Positions 8,974 to 17,185 of a stretch of 64,000 nucleotides of DNA are shown here, piece after piece. Position numbers and translations under genes: made by a program. Every line of letters begins with the position of its first letter. The first letter of the stretch is position 1. The notes under the pieces were generated by a model. The model was not told the DNA's origin. It saw only the letters and a program-made list of their open reading frames with translations, and did no database searches. Source of the stretch: CAXBCP01 sp963974055 (GTDB taxonomy: Bacteria; Pseudomonadota; Alphaproteobacteria; MPNO01; UBA830); the NCBI GenBank assembly GCA_963974055.1, contig CAXBCP010000005.1, positions 1 through 64,000 on the forward strand, written 5' to 3'.

Positions 8974-10005
8974 ATGTCCGCAGAATCGGTCCCAGTCATT
9001 GATATCGCGCCATTCCTGTCCGGCGACCCGGCAGGCAAGAAAGCGGTCGCAGAGGCGGTCGCCGCCGCCTGTACCGAGATCGGCTTCTTTGCGATTACCG
9101 GCCACGGCGTCAAACAGGACCTCGTCGAGGACCTCCGCGAAGCCGCCCATACGTTTTTCGAACAATCCGAAGACATAAAGCGCAGGACCGTCCATCCCGT
9201 AAAGGACACGCCGCGGGGCCTGCGCGTCATGCAGGGCGAATCCCTGGGCCGCACATTGCGCCCCGACGCGACGCCCGACCTCAAGGAATTCTATCACTAC
9301 GGACGGGAAACCTGGCCGGACGCGCCCTATTACACCTGCCCGGAAGGACAGCAGTATTTCATCCCCAATATCTGGCCGGACGAGCCCGAGTCGTTTCGCA
9401 AGGCCTGCCTCGCCTATTACGCGGAAATGGAACGGCTGGTCACCGATCTCGGCCATATCGGGGCATTGGCGCTCGGGCTTCGCGAAGACTGGTTCGAGGA
9501 CAAGCTCGACCGCCACGTCACCGCTGTCCGGCTGAACTATTATCCGTTGCTCGACCAGGCGCCGCCGCCCGGCCAGATACGGGCCGGCGAACACACCGAT
9601 TACGGCTTCTTCACGATCCTGATGGGCGAAGACGAAGCCGGTGGGCTCCAGGTCAAAACCCGCAGCGGCAAATGGATCGACGTCGAAACGCGCCCCGATT
9701 TCTTCGTGATCAATATCGGCGACCTGCTGATGCGCTGGACCAACGACACCTGGCTGTCGAACCTGCACCGCGTGGTGAACCCGCCGGAGGGATCGAAACC
9801 GACCCGCGGCAGGCTGTCGGTCGGGTATTTCACGCAGCCCAATTACGACGCCATGATCGAATGCATCCCGACCTGTACAGGCGCCGACAATCCGCCGCGA
9901 TACGCGCCGGTGCAGTCGGGCAAGTACCGGGACCTGAAATACGAACAGGGCAACGATATCGGCGATACGGCCGGCGATGCGGTAAGCGACACCGTAAAAG
10001 CCTGA
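8974..10005 (+). CDS. Isopenicillin N synthase-like 2-oxoglutarate/Fe(II) dioxygenase
   Basis: A 343-residue non-haem iron oxygenase. An N-terminal DIOX_N-type domain (VPVIDIAPFLSG, then GFFAITGHGV) precedes the double-stranded beta-helix. The iron-binding facial triad is visible as His207-x-Asp209 in GEHTDYG and His265 in NLHRVV. Arg280 and Ser282 in RLS match the 2-oxoglutarate carboxylate-binding RxS motif. GGAG lies 10 nt upstream of the ATG. Family members hydroxylate or oxidise small molecules; no specific substrate can be assigned. The next gene, 70 bp downstream, is the TGA-containing thiol oxidoreductase. Confidence 0.9.
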   Translation: MSAESVPVIDIAPFLSGDPAGKKAVAEAVAAACTEIGFFAITGHGVKQDLVEDLREAAHTFFEQSEDIKRRTVHPVKDTPRGLRVMQGESLGRTLRPDATPDLKEFYHYGRETWPDAPYYTCPEGQQYFIPNIWPDEPESFRKACLAYYAEMERLVTDLGHIGALALGLREDWFEDKLDRHVTAVRLNYYPLLDQAPPPGQIRAGEHTDYGFFTILMGEDEAGGLQVKTRSGKWIDVETRPDFFVINIGDLLMRWTNDTWLSNLHRVVNPPEGSKPTRGRLSVGYFTQPNYDAMIECIPTCTGADNPPRYAPVQSGKYRDLKYEQGNDIGDTAGDAVSDTVKA

Positions 10006-10075
10006 CCGACGCGACCGACTGGCGGCGCCCCCGGCGGCGTGGCATTGTGACCCCGACCAACCAATGGAGACAGAT

Positions 10076-10696
10076 ATGTCCGATCCGATAACGGTGGAGA
10101 TATTCACCGACTACGTGTGACCCTGGTGCTATTTGAGTTCCGTGAGAATTCAGAAACTTCGCGAAAACTTCAACGTCGACATCAAGCTTGTCCACTTCCC
10201 GCTGCATCCCGACACGCCCCCCGAGGGCCGGGAAATGGCCGGGTTCTATGCCCAGCGCGGGCTCGACCCCGACAAGATGTATAACGACATGAAGGAACGC
10301 ATGGATGCGGAAGGCCTGCCCTATGGCAAGCGCACCCATTCCTATAACAGCCGCCTCGCCCAGGAACTCGGCCACTGGGCCGAGACGGTCGAAGGCGGCG
10401 CGGCGCTGCACGATGCCCTGTACCGGGCCTATTTCGTCGATTCCCGGAATATCGGCGAGATCGACGTGCTGCTCGACGTCGTGAAGTCGGTCGGACTGTC
10501 CGTGAAGGACGCGAAAGCGGCCCTCGAAAACCGGACATTCGAACAGGCCGTCGACGCCGACTGGCAAAAATCCCAGCAATACGGAGTTACCGGTGTACCG
10601 ACATACGTTGCCGGCGGTTACGGCGTCGTCGGCGCGCAACCCTACGAGGCGCTGGAACAGCTGATGAACCAGGTCGGCGCCGAGAAAAAAGGCTGA
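10076..10696 (+). CDS. DsbA/FrnE-family thiol oxidoreductase with in-frame TGA: probable selenoprotein (U-P-W-C)
   Basis: Read from ATG 10076, which has GGAGA 5-6 nt upstream, the frame encodes MSDPITVEIFTDYV, then TGA at 10118-10120, then PWCYLSS and a further uninterrupted run to 10696. The total is about 206 residues, the normal length of FrnE/2-hydroxychromene-2-carboxylate-isomerase-like DsbA proteins. The TGA replaces the first Cys of the CPWCY redox motif. The family's cis-Pro signature GVTGVPTYV is intact near residue 165. Starting after the TGA, for example at TTG 10133, would remove the first beta strand and the whole active site, so a short product makes little sense. A stem-loop follows the TGA at SECIS distance. 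There is no signal peptide, so it is cytoplasmic. The alternatives are a nonsense mutation or a base error (TGC to TGA). Confidence 0.8.
10121..10154 (+). promoter_or_regulatory. Putative bacterial SECIS element downstream of the recoded TGA
   Basis: Eleven nucleotides after the TGA (10121-10131) a 9-bp stem begins. The 5' arm TTTGAGTTC (10132-10140) pairs with GAATTCAGA (10146-10154) through seven Watson-Crick and two G-U pairs, with no bulge. The 5-nt apical loop CGTGA (10141-10145) has G as its second base and opens 20 nt after the TGA. Known bacterial SECIS elements have a stem a short fixed distance behind UGA (11 nt in E. coli fdhF) and a G among the first two loop bases. The element lies inside the coding sequence, as expected in bacteria. 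SelB binding is inferred. Confidence 0.7.
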
Positions 10697-10728
10697 AGCC
10701 GCCGAGGCGATAACAACAAGAGACTGAC

Positions 10729-12360
10729 ATGACGACACAGGGCTATGACTACATCATCGTCGGCGCGGGATCGGCGGGCTGCACGCTCGCCGCCCGGCTG
10801 ACCGAAGACCCGGCGGTTTCCGTTCTGCTGCTCGAAGCCGGCGGACGCGACTGGGACCCTCTGATTCATATTCCCATCGGCGTCGGCAAGATCCACGAGC
10901 ACAAGCTCCATGACTGGGGCTATATGTCCGAGCCCAATGACGAACTTCACGGCCGCCGGATCCATATCAAACGCGGCAAGGTTCTCGGCGGATCGTCGTC
11001 GGTCAACATCATGGCCTATACCCGCGGCCATCCGGGCGATTACGACCGCTGGGCGCGCAACGGCGCCACCGGCTGGTCCCACGCCGAGGTATTGCCCTAT
11101 TTCAAACGGTGCGAAACCTGGGAACAGGGCGCCAGCGCCTGGCGCGGCGGCGACGGCCCGGTCGGCACCCAGCACGCAAAGTCCATCGACCCGATCTTCG
11201 ACGCCTGGATCGAAGCGGCCCACGCCAAGGGCCTGCCGGTCACGGACGACTATAACGGCCCGCAGCCCGTCGGCTTCAGCAAGGGCCAGTACACCATCCG
11301 CAACGGCCGCCGGTCATCGGCCGCGAACGCCTTCCTCAAACCGGCCCGCGGCCGCCCGAACCTGACCGTTCACACGAAGGCCCACGCGGCGCGCATCCTG
11401 ATGAGCGGCACCACGGCCACCGGGATCGAATATTTCCACCGCGGCCGGACGGTGACCGCGCAGGCCGACCAGGAAGTCATCCTGTCCGGCGGCGTGTTCA
11501 ACACGCCGCAGTTGCTGATGCTGTCCGGTATCGGCCCGGCCGCGCATCTGAAGGAATTCGGGATCGACTGCCTGTCCGACCTGCCGGTCGGCAAGAACCT
11601 GCAGGATCACCTTGTGGTATCGAACTTCTGGACCCGGCCGCAAAACACGAGCCGGTTCCGCGAAGAATTGCGGTTCGACCGGCTCGCCGTCAGCATGATC
11701 CGGGCCTATTTCTTCGGTACCGGGCCGGCATCCATCGTTCCCGGCGGCATGCACGCCTTTCTGAAAAGCAGCCCGGAAATGGAGGTCGCGGACCTAGAAT
11801 TTCTTTTCCGCGGCGCGCCGGTCGATGCCAATCCCTGGTTCCCGGGGATCAAAAAGAAATTCGAGGACGGGTTCGCAATCCGGGCCGGGATCGTCCATCC
11901 GAAGAGCCGGGGCGAGGCACGGCTGCGGTCCACCGACCCGCGCGACCCCCTGGTCATGGATTTCCGCTTCCTGTCCCACCCGGACGACATGCGGCTCCTG
12001 CGCGAGGGGTTCAAGCTGGCACGCGCCTGCGCAAACGAAGACGCGCTTTCGCCCTATCGCGGCGTCGAACTGACGCCCGGCGCCGACGTGAAGACCGATG
12101 CGGAAATAGAGGAATATATCCGCAACACGGTGATGACCATCGAACATCCGGCCTGCACCTGCCCCATGGGGACCGGTCCCGAATGCGTGCTCGACCCCGA
12201 CATGAAGGTCCGCGGCACGGAAAAGCTGCGCGTGGTCGACGGCTCCGCCCTGCCCGACCTGACATCCGCCCATATCAATTCGGCGATCCTGATGATGGCG
12301 GAAAAGGCGTCGGACATGATCCGCGGACGCGATCCGTTGCCGGCGGAACACGTGAACTGA
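10729..12360 (+). CDS. GMC family FAD-dependent oxidoreductase (choline dehydrogenase-like)
   Basis: A 543-residue GMC oxidoreductase. The N-terminal ADP-binding motif is IIVGAGSAGCTLAARL with the acidic partner LLLEAGGRD. The GMC signature GKVLGGSSSVNIMAYTRG and the second signature SGGVFNTPQLLMLSGIGPA are clear. The C-terminal part has His473 in EHPACTCPMG, and the probable catalytic His515 with Asn517 in SAHINSAI. These enzymes oxidise alcohols to aldehydes using FAD and a membrane or soluble electron acceptor. AAGAGAC lies upstream of ATG. The gene is 32 bp after the thiol oxidoreductase and may be co-transcribed. Confidence 0.92.
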   Translation: MTTQGYDYIIVGAGSAGCTLAARLTEDPAVSVLLLEAGGRDWDPLIHIPIGVGKIHEHKLHDWGYMSEPNDELHGRRIHIKRGKVLGGSSSVNIMAYTRGHPGDYDRWARNGATGWSHAEVLPYFKRCETWEQGASAWRGGDGPVGTQHAKSIDPIFDAWIEAAHAKGLPVTDDYNGPQPVGFSKGQYTIRNGRRSSAANAFLKPARGRPNLTVHTKAHAARILMSGTTATGIEYFHRGRTVTAQADQEVILSGGVFNTPQLLMLSGIGPAAHLKEFGIDCLSDLPVGKNLQDHLVVSNFWTRPQNTSRFREELRFDRLAVSMIRAYFFGTGPASIVPGGMHAFLKSSPEMEVADLEFLFRGAPVDANPWFPGIKKKFEDGFAIRAGIVHPKSRGEARLRSTDPRDPLVMDFRFLSHPDDMRLLREGFKLARACANEDALSPYRGVELTPGADVKTDAEIEEYIRNTVMTIEHPACTCPMGTGPECVLDPDMKVRGTEKLRVVDGSALPDLTSAHINSAILMMAEKASDMIRGRDPLPAEHVN

Positions 12361-12569
12361 GGCGTACACCGGACAGGTTGCGGAACACGAAATCCCGACA
12401 GGGAATACGGGCCGACAGACCGCGCCCGCCAGAGCGGATTGCGCGACGAATGCCGCAACGGAATCCCGCGACTCCCATCGTGGCATATCCGGAGGAAGCG
12501 GCCCGGTACGGTTTTCTGTCAGCGGGCGGTCTTCGCCGCGAAGAGAAGACAAGACATGGGAGATGACAC

Positions 12570-13595
12570 ATGAAAAATTCGGACAGCCCGTGGCGCGCGG
12601 TGCGTCATACCTTCGCAAGCGCCTGCGCGGCTGCAATCGTGCTTTTCCCGCCGCCGCTGGCGGCCGACACGGCGAAACCGGGTACGGGATGGGGCAACCG
12701 CGCCCCGCTGATCGAGCCGAACTCGGAAATGGCGGTCGCCCGGCTCGACGGCCGAATCTATGTCGTCGGCGGATACCCGTCGACGCGGATCAGCGTCTCC
12801 ACCGTTCAGGTATACGATATCGACTCGGATCGCTGGCGGCTGACGACCCCGTACCCGACGCCGATCAACCATGCCTCGGCTGTCGGGATAAACGGGCTGC
12901 TTTACGTCTTCGGCGGCCAGACGAATGCGGGCGGGCGCAACGAAAAATCCCGCTATACCGCAGCCGTTTATGCCTACGATCCGAAAACGGAAAAATGGTC
13001 GCCCCGTGCATCCATGCCGACGGCGCGGAGCGCGATGGCCCATGACATTATCGACGGCAGGGTCTATGTCGCCGGCGGACGCCCCCCGCGCGGGCACGAT
13101 TTTGCCATGTACGACCCGAAGACGGACACCTGGACCGCCCTTCCCGACCTGCCGACCGCGCGCAATCACATGGCAGCGGCGGCCATCGGCGGCAAACTGT
13201 ATGTCGCCGGCGGGCGCTTCGGCGGCGGCTTCCGAAGCGAGATAACGGCGGCACTCGAAATATACGATCCCGCGGCCGGCAAATGGGCGGCGAAACAGCC
13301 AATGCCGGAAGCCCGCAGCGGGCTGAACGGCATCGCCGTCCGGGGCTGTTTCCATACCTTCGGCGGCGAGCACCCGACAGCGGGGCCGTCAGGCGTGTTT
13401 CCGCATCACCTGGTCTATAATCCGAAAACCGATAGCTGGACCCGGATGTCCGACATGGCGATCCCGGTTCACGGGGTCACCGGCCTCGCCTACGCGAATG
13501 ACGTCATCCACCTCCCCGGCGGCGGCACGCGGATGGGCGGCAGCAGCGGCGGAACCCATCACCAGGTCGTCCGTCCCGGATTAAGCTGCGATTAA
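12570..13595 (+). CDS. Secreted kelch-repeat beta-propeller protein
   Basis: A 341-residue protein with an N-terminal signal peptide (basic start, hydrophobic CAAAIVLFPPPLAA, probable cleavage after LAADT). Five to six kelch repeats follow, visible as IYVVGGY, LYVFGGQ, VYVAGGR, LYVAGGR and CFHTFGGE, each followed by YDPKTxxW-type strands. Kelch repeats fold into a beta-propeller that binds ligands or acts as an enzyme scaffold. It is predicted periplasmic or extracellular. GGGAG lies just upstream of ATG. It could serve the GMC enzyme upstream, but nothing in the sequence proves this. Confidence 0.85.
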   Translation: MKNSDSPWRAVRHTFASACAAAIVLFPPPLAADTAKPGTGWGNRAPLIEPNSEMAVARLDGRIYVVGGYPSTRISVSTVQVYDIDSDRWRLTTPYPTPINHASAVGINGLLYVFGGQTNAGGRNEKSRYTAAVYAYDPKTEKWSPRASMPTARSAMAHDIIDGRVYVAGGRPPRGHDFAMYDPKTDTWTALPDLPTARNHMAAAAIGGKLYVAGGRFGGGFRSEITAALEIYDPAAGKWAAKQPMPEARSGLNGIAVRGCFHTFGGEHPTAGPSGVFPHHLVYNPKTDSWTRMSDMAIPVHGVTGLAYANDVIHLPGGGTRMGGSSGGTHHQVVRPGLSCD

Positions 13596-13600
13596 ACCGT

Positions 13601-14464
13601 CTACAGCCCGGCGACGGCCTCGAGGTGGATTCCCTGCGCGACATGTTGCGCGCGCGTCGCGTCGAACATTTCCTTTACCGGCGGCGGCAGCGTGATTTCC
13701 TTTTCGATGGCGGGAATGTTTTCCATGCGGGCATACCATGCACCCATGTTCGGATGCAGCCGCGCAACCGGATAGCCGGCCAGCGTCAGCCGGTTGGCAT
13801 AGATAAACCAGGCTATGTCGAGAACGCTCAGCGCATCGCCGAGCACGTATTCCCGACCGTCCAGCCGGGCGTCGAGTTCGCTGAAAACTTTGCGGAACTT
13901 CGCGGCCGCGGCCCGCGCCGTCTCATCCGTGATCCCGCGCTCGGCGAAGTTCTCCCAGAAATCGATCTCGACGCCGACACGGCCGTCTTTTTCGCCGCCG
14001 ACGGTGCCGGACCCGGTACTGGCATACACTTCCAGATCCTCCGGCGATTTCGGCGCATGCGGCGGGTTGAACACGAAACGGAAACTCAGCGCCCGCAGAT
14101 CGAGATGCAGGTCGTCTTCGTGTTTCAGCAGTGCAGCGACATCGTTCTCGGAGCCTTCGGGAATCAGCCGGGGTTCCGGGAAAACCCTGTCGAGATAGGT
14201 CAGGATATCGTTGCTTTCGATATGCACGTCGCCGTCATGCACCAGCACCGGCACCAGCCCCCGCGGATTGATGCCGAGGAAATATTCCTGAAGGTTTTCG
14301 TTCCCCATCAGGTCGATCTCGTGGGATTCCCAGTCGATGCCCTTCAGGGCGAGGAAAATGCGAAGTTTCTGCGAACACGACGAAAAGGGGAAATGGAAAA
14401 CGTGCAGCCCCTTCCAGTCCAGTACTTCGCGCGTCCTGATGTCCTCGTTCGCAAGCTTGACCAA
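13601..14464 (-). CDS. Glutathione S-transferase family protein
   Basis: A 287-residue GST-like protein. The N-terminal thioredoxin fold starts HVFHFPFSSCSQKLRIFLALKG, where the Ser-Ser-Cys segment is the likely thiol-activating site. The cis-Pro region is RGLVPVLVHDGD and the glutathione-binding ESNDILTYL segment follows. The helical C-terminal domain is longer than usual. The best start is TTG at 14464, with AGGGAG spaced 7 nt upstream; the nearby ATG is out of frame. It is convergent with the kelch gene. Substrate is unknown. Confidence 0.83.
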   Translation of the reverse strand: MVKLANEDIRTREVLDWKGLHVFHFPFSSCSQKLRIFLALKGIDWESHEIDLMGNENLQEYFLGINPRGLVPVLVHDGDVHIESNDILTYLDRVFPEPRLIPEGSENDVAALLKHEDDLHLDLRALSFRFVFNPPHAPKSPEDLEVYASTGSGTVGGEKDGRVGVEIDFWENFAERGITDETARAAAAKFRKVFSELDARLDGREYVLGDALSVLDIAWFIYANRLTLAGYPVARLHPNMGAWYARMENIPAIEKEITLPPPVKEMFDATRAQHVAQGIHLEAVAGL

Positions 14465-14565
14465 TTTTCATCTCCCTGTATCCGGCATTCGCGCCTTTTT
14501 CAGAACGACCGTAGCAGCCCCGCCGGAACGGGAACAGGCATACCGATCGACCCGTCGGCCGGGGT

Positions 14566-15612
14566 TCAGCCGCCGGTCAGTTTCCGGTGCTGGTCCAGCA
14601 TGCCGTCTAGGCGTTCCGGCTTGCCCCGCCCCATCCCGCATTCCGCGCCGACCCCGCCAACGGACGTGTATTTTTCGGCGGTCGCCAGTTTACGGGCATT
14701 TCCTTCCTCGTCGCCGTGGTGCACGCAGCCGAGATACAGGTCCGTGCCCTCGGGCAGGTTCAGCTTCGCGAGCGGCGCGAAATAGGCGTCGTCGTTGCGG
14801 TCGTCGGGAACCGGCATATGGATGTACTGGATCTGCCGGGCAACGCCCGCGCCGATGGCATTGGCGATTTCCACAAGATTTCCCATGTCCTTCGGCAGGA
14901 TCAGGTGCTCGTCGGCGGGACTGCCGTAGCACAGGTGATAACCGAGATCGACCGCGTCAGGGATTAGACCGCCAAGCCACGCCAGCGACGCCGGGATTTC
15001 GGTGCGGAAATCCGGGTGCTGGCTCTGATCGAGATAGCCTTCCCACATCAGCACTTCCTGGCAGACATCCCACTGGTAGGAGATCCGGTCATTCGGCAGT
15101 TCGGCCATGATCCGCGCCACCTCGGCCGCCAGGTGATTGCCGTAGACTTCCAGGAAATCGGCGCGGGTACCGGGGGCCACGAACATGTAGGTGATCGCCA
15201 GCGGCGTCGCCATGCAGATCTGGTATTTCACCCCCGCCGGGATCGCACCTTCGGATTGCAGCCGGTCGAAGGTTGCGAAATTCGCGATCGCATCGTCGGC
15301 ATACCCGGTGTGAAAAACCACGTCCGACGGGTTCACCCCTTCCCGGAAACGCAGCTGGTTGACCTCGAAGACGACCTTGCCGTCGAACTGGATGAACTGG
15401 AATACCGGCACGTCCGGATCCGGCTCCATATCCGGGTGCTGCATCAGGATATCCTTGACGAAGCTGATCCACATCCGGCGGCGGCCGGTTTCCCCGTCCG
15501 GGATACGGCGGACATGGCTGCCCATCTCGCTGCCGAGCTTGCGGAAGACGCTTTCGGCGTCTCCCATCGGTATGCCGCCGACGAAATGGGCGACCGATGC
15601 TGATGTATTCAT
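14566..15612 (-). CDS. MetE C-terminal-fold protein (cobalamin-independent methyltransferase-like)
   Basis: About 348 residues, resembling the UROD/MetE-like superfamily found as stand-alone proteins in catabolic clusters. Notable segments are HFVGGIPMGDAESVF and RRIPDGETGRRRMW near the N-terminus and YLGCVHHGDEEGNARKL with GAECGMGR near the C-terminus. The last resembles the zinc-ligand DCG segment of methionine synthase MetE. It lacks the MetE N-terminal half. ATG 15612 has AGGGGAAA directly upstream and is preferred to an upstream in-frame start at 15645. A methyl transfer or demethylation role is possible but unproven. Confidence 0.6.
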   Translation of the reverse strand: MNTSASVAHFVGGIPMGDAESVFRKLGSEMGSHVRRIPDGETGRRRMWISFVKDILMQHPDMEPDPDVPVFQFIQFDGKVVFEVNQLRFREGVNPSDVVFHTGYADDAIANFATFDRLQSEGAIPAGVKYQICMATPLAITYMFVAPGTRADFLEVYGNHLAAEVARIMAELPNDRISYQWDVCQEVLMWEGYLDQSQHPDFRTEIPASLAWLGGLIPDAVDLGYHLCYGSPADEHLILPKDMGNLVEIANAIGAGVARQIQYIHMPVPDDRNDDAYFAPLAKLNLPEGTDLYLGCVHHGDEEGNARKLATAEKYTSVGGVGAECGMGRGKPERLDGMLDQHRKLTGG

Positions 15613-15654
15613 GACGTTTCCCCTGATGCGTTTTATTGGACTCAATGTTTTTGT

Positions 15655-16665
15655 CTACGATCCGACCCGGATCACGATCTTGCCGAAATGACCGTCGCCC
15701 TGCATGCAGTGATAGGCGGCGCGGGCATCGTCGAAATCGAAAATACGGTCGATGACCGGCTTCATTTTGGCGGCGCCGATGGCGGCGTTCATGTTGCGGA
15801 ACATTTCCCGGCTGCCGACATAAATACCGCTGATACGTCCGGACTTCCCGAGCAACGGATACGGGTTGAGTTCGCCCTGGGTCAGCACGCCGATCAGGGC
15901 GATATGTCCGCCGAAGGCCAGCGAAGCGACGGATTTCTGCAACGTTCCGGCGCCGCCGACCTCGACCACGTGATCGACGCCGACGCCCCCGGTCAGGTCC
16001 ATCACGGCGGTTTCCCAGTCCGGCGTATCGCCGTAATTGATGGTCTCGTCCGCCCCCAGCGCGCGGGCGCGGTCGAGCTTTTCATCGCTTTTGGACGTGA
16101 CGATCGTGCGTGCGCCCATCATCTTCGCGAACTGAAGGCCGAAGATCGACACGCCGCCGGTGCCGAGCAACAGCACGGTATCGCCCGCTTTGAGCCCGCC
16201 GCGCTCGACCAGTCCGTGCCACGCCGTAACCCCGGCGCAGGTCAGCGTGCCCGCTTCTTCCCAGGACAGATGTTCCGGCAGCGGAACAAGCGCGCCTTCC
16301 GGCAGAATCGTTTCCTCCGACAACATGCCTTCTTCCGCGCCGCCGAGCGCGCTTGCCATCACCGGCGCCGTGATCCGCCCCGCCGGCCAGCGTTTGAAAA
16401 AACAGCTCGCCACCCGGTCGCCCGGTTTGAATTCGGTGACCCCTGCCCCGACGGCGATCACTTCGCCGGCGCCGTCGGAATTCGGGATGCGCGGCAGCGG
16501 CGTGTTTCGCGCGCCCGGCGCCAGAACGGTATTCATGTCGCGGCGGTTGATGGACGAAGCGTGAATGCGAACCCGCACCTCGCCGGGACCGGGATCGCCG
16601 ATATCCATATCCACCAGGTTAAGAGCGTCGATACCGTCGTCGTTTTCGATGCGCCAGGCTTTCAC
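15655..16665 (-). CDS. NAD(P)-dependent medium-chain alcohol dehydrogenase
   Basis: A 336-residue MDR-superfamily dehydrogenase. The catalytic domain includes PNSDGAGEVIAVGAGV and PGDRV, and the Rossmann fold includes LLLGTGGVSIFGLQFAKMMGA with SKSDEKLDRARALGAD. It lacks the four-Cys structural zinc lobe. The start is GTG at 16665 with GGGAG 7 nt upstream. It reads into the MetE-like gene 43 bp downstream and probably shares its transcript. Alcohol or aldehyde substrate unknown. Confidence 0.88.
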   Translation of the reverse strand: MKAWRIENDDGIDALNLVDMDIGDPGPGEVRVRIHASSINRRDMNTVLAPGARNTPLPRIPNSDGAGEVIAVGAGVTEFKPGDRVASCFFKRWPAGRITAPVMASALGGAEEGMLSEETILPEGALVPLPEHLSWEEAGTLTCAGVTAWHGLVERGGLKAGDTVLLLGTGGVSIFGLQFAKMMGARTIVTSKSDEKLDRARALGADETINYGDTPDWETAVMDLTGGVGVDHVVEVGGAGTLQKSVASLAFGGHIALIGVLTQGELNPYPLLGKSGRISGIYVGSREMFRNMNAAIGAAKMKPVIDRIFDFDDARAAYHCMQGDGHFGKIVIRVGS

Positions 16666-16712
16666 GTTTCGTCTCCCGTCATTGTCCGATTATCGATTTC
16701 AGTTTACCGGCT

Positions 16713-17144
16713 TCAGCCGAGTTTCCGCCACCTGGCCGCGCCGCGATGGGTTTTTCCCGCCATCAGGATCGGCACTGTCGTCTGCAGCAGCAATTCGCCG
16801 TCGGCAAAGGATACCAGACGTTTCTGCGTGCCGCCGACCCAGTTCGGAAACAGGCTGTAGGCGATTGCGAATGTAATCGCTTCGCCGTCGAACGACCACG
16901 CGCCGCCGAAAGAAACATAGCCGTCGGCGGCCTCGCCCTTTTCCGCTGCCGTCCCGCCCAGAATATCCCCGCTTTCATAGGCGGTCCGGCCCGTGCGCAT
17001 CATCGTGAACGCGTAATAGCCGTCCGCCCCGAGGACGAGGTTCCCGACCGGGTCGGTCCCCAGCGGATCCACCTCCACCCCGGCTTCGTCGTGAAACCAG
17101 AACCGTTGCAGGTCCCAGGTGCCGATCAGTTCCGTCTTGTTCAT
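16713..17144 (-). CDS. Lipocalin-like domain protein
   Basis: A 143-residue protein of the lipocalin-like (lipocalin_5 type) group. It begins MNKTELIGTWDLQRFWF, has the LVLGADGYYAFTMMR strand, and ends in a barrel-closing segment LLLQTTVPILMAGKTHRG. No signal peptide is present, so it is cytoplasmic. Similar proteins accompany aromatic and steroid catabolism genes, probably binding hydrophobic intermediates. It lies 48 bp upstream of the alcohol dehydrogenase on the same strand and diverges from the CoA-transferase pair. Confidence 0.72.
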   Translation of the reverse strand: MNKTELIGTWDLQRFWFHDEAGVEVDPLGTDPVGNLVLGADGYYAFTMMRTGRTAYESGDILGGTAAEKGEAADGYVSFGGAWSFDGEAITFAIAYSLFPNWVGGTQKRLVSFADGELLLQTTVPILMAGKTHRGAARWRKLG

Positions 17145-17185
17145 TGTATTTGCCTGTTCCCGTTGTTCGTCGCAGAATAACCGCC

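Noticed and set aside
10133..10696. Independent 187-residue gene starting at TTG after the TGA
   Set aside because: It would lack the first beta strand and the CxxC motif, has no ribosome-binding site, and the upstream in-frame part encodes the matching family N-terminus with a good start.
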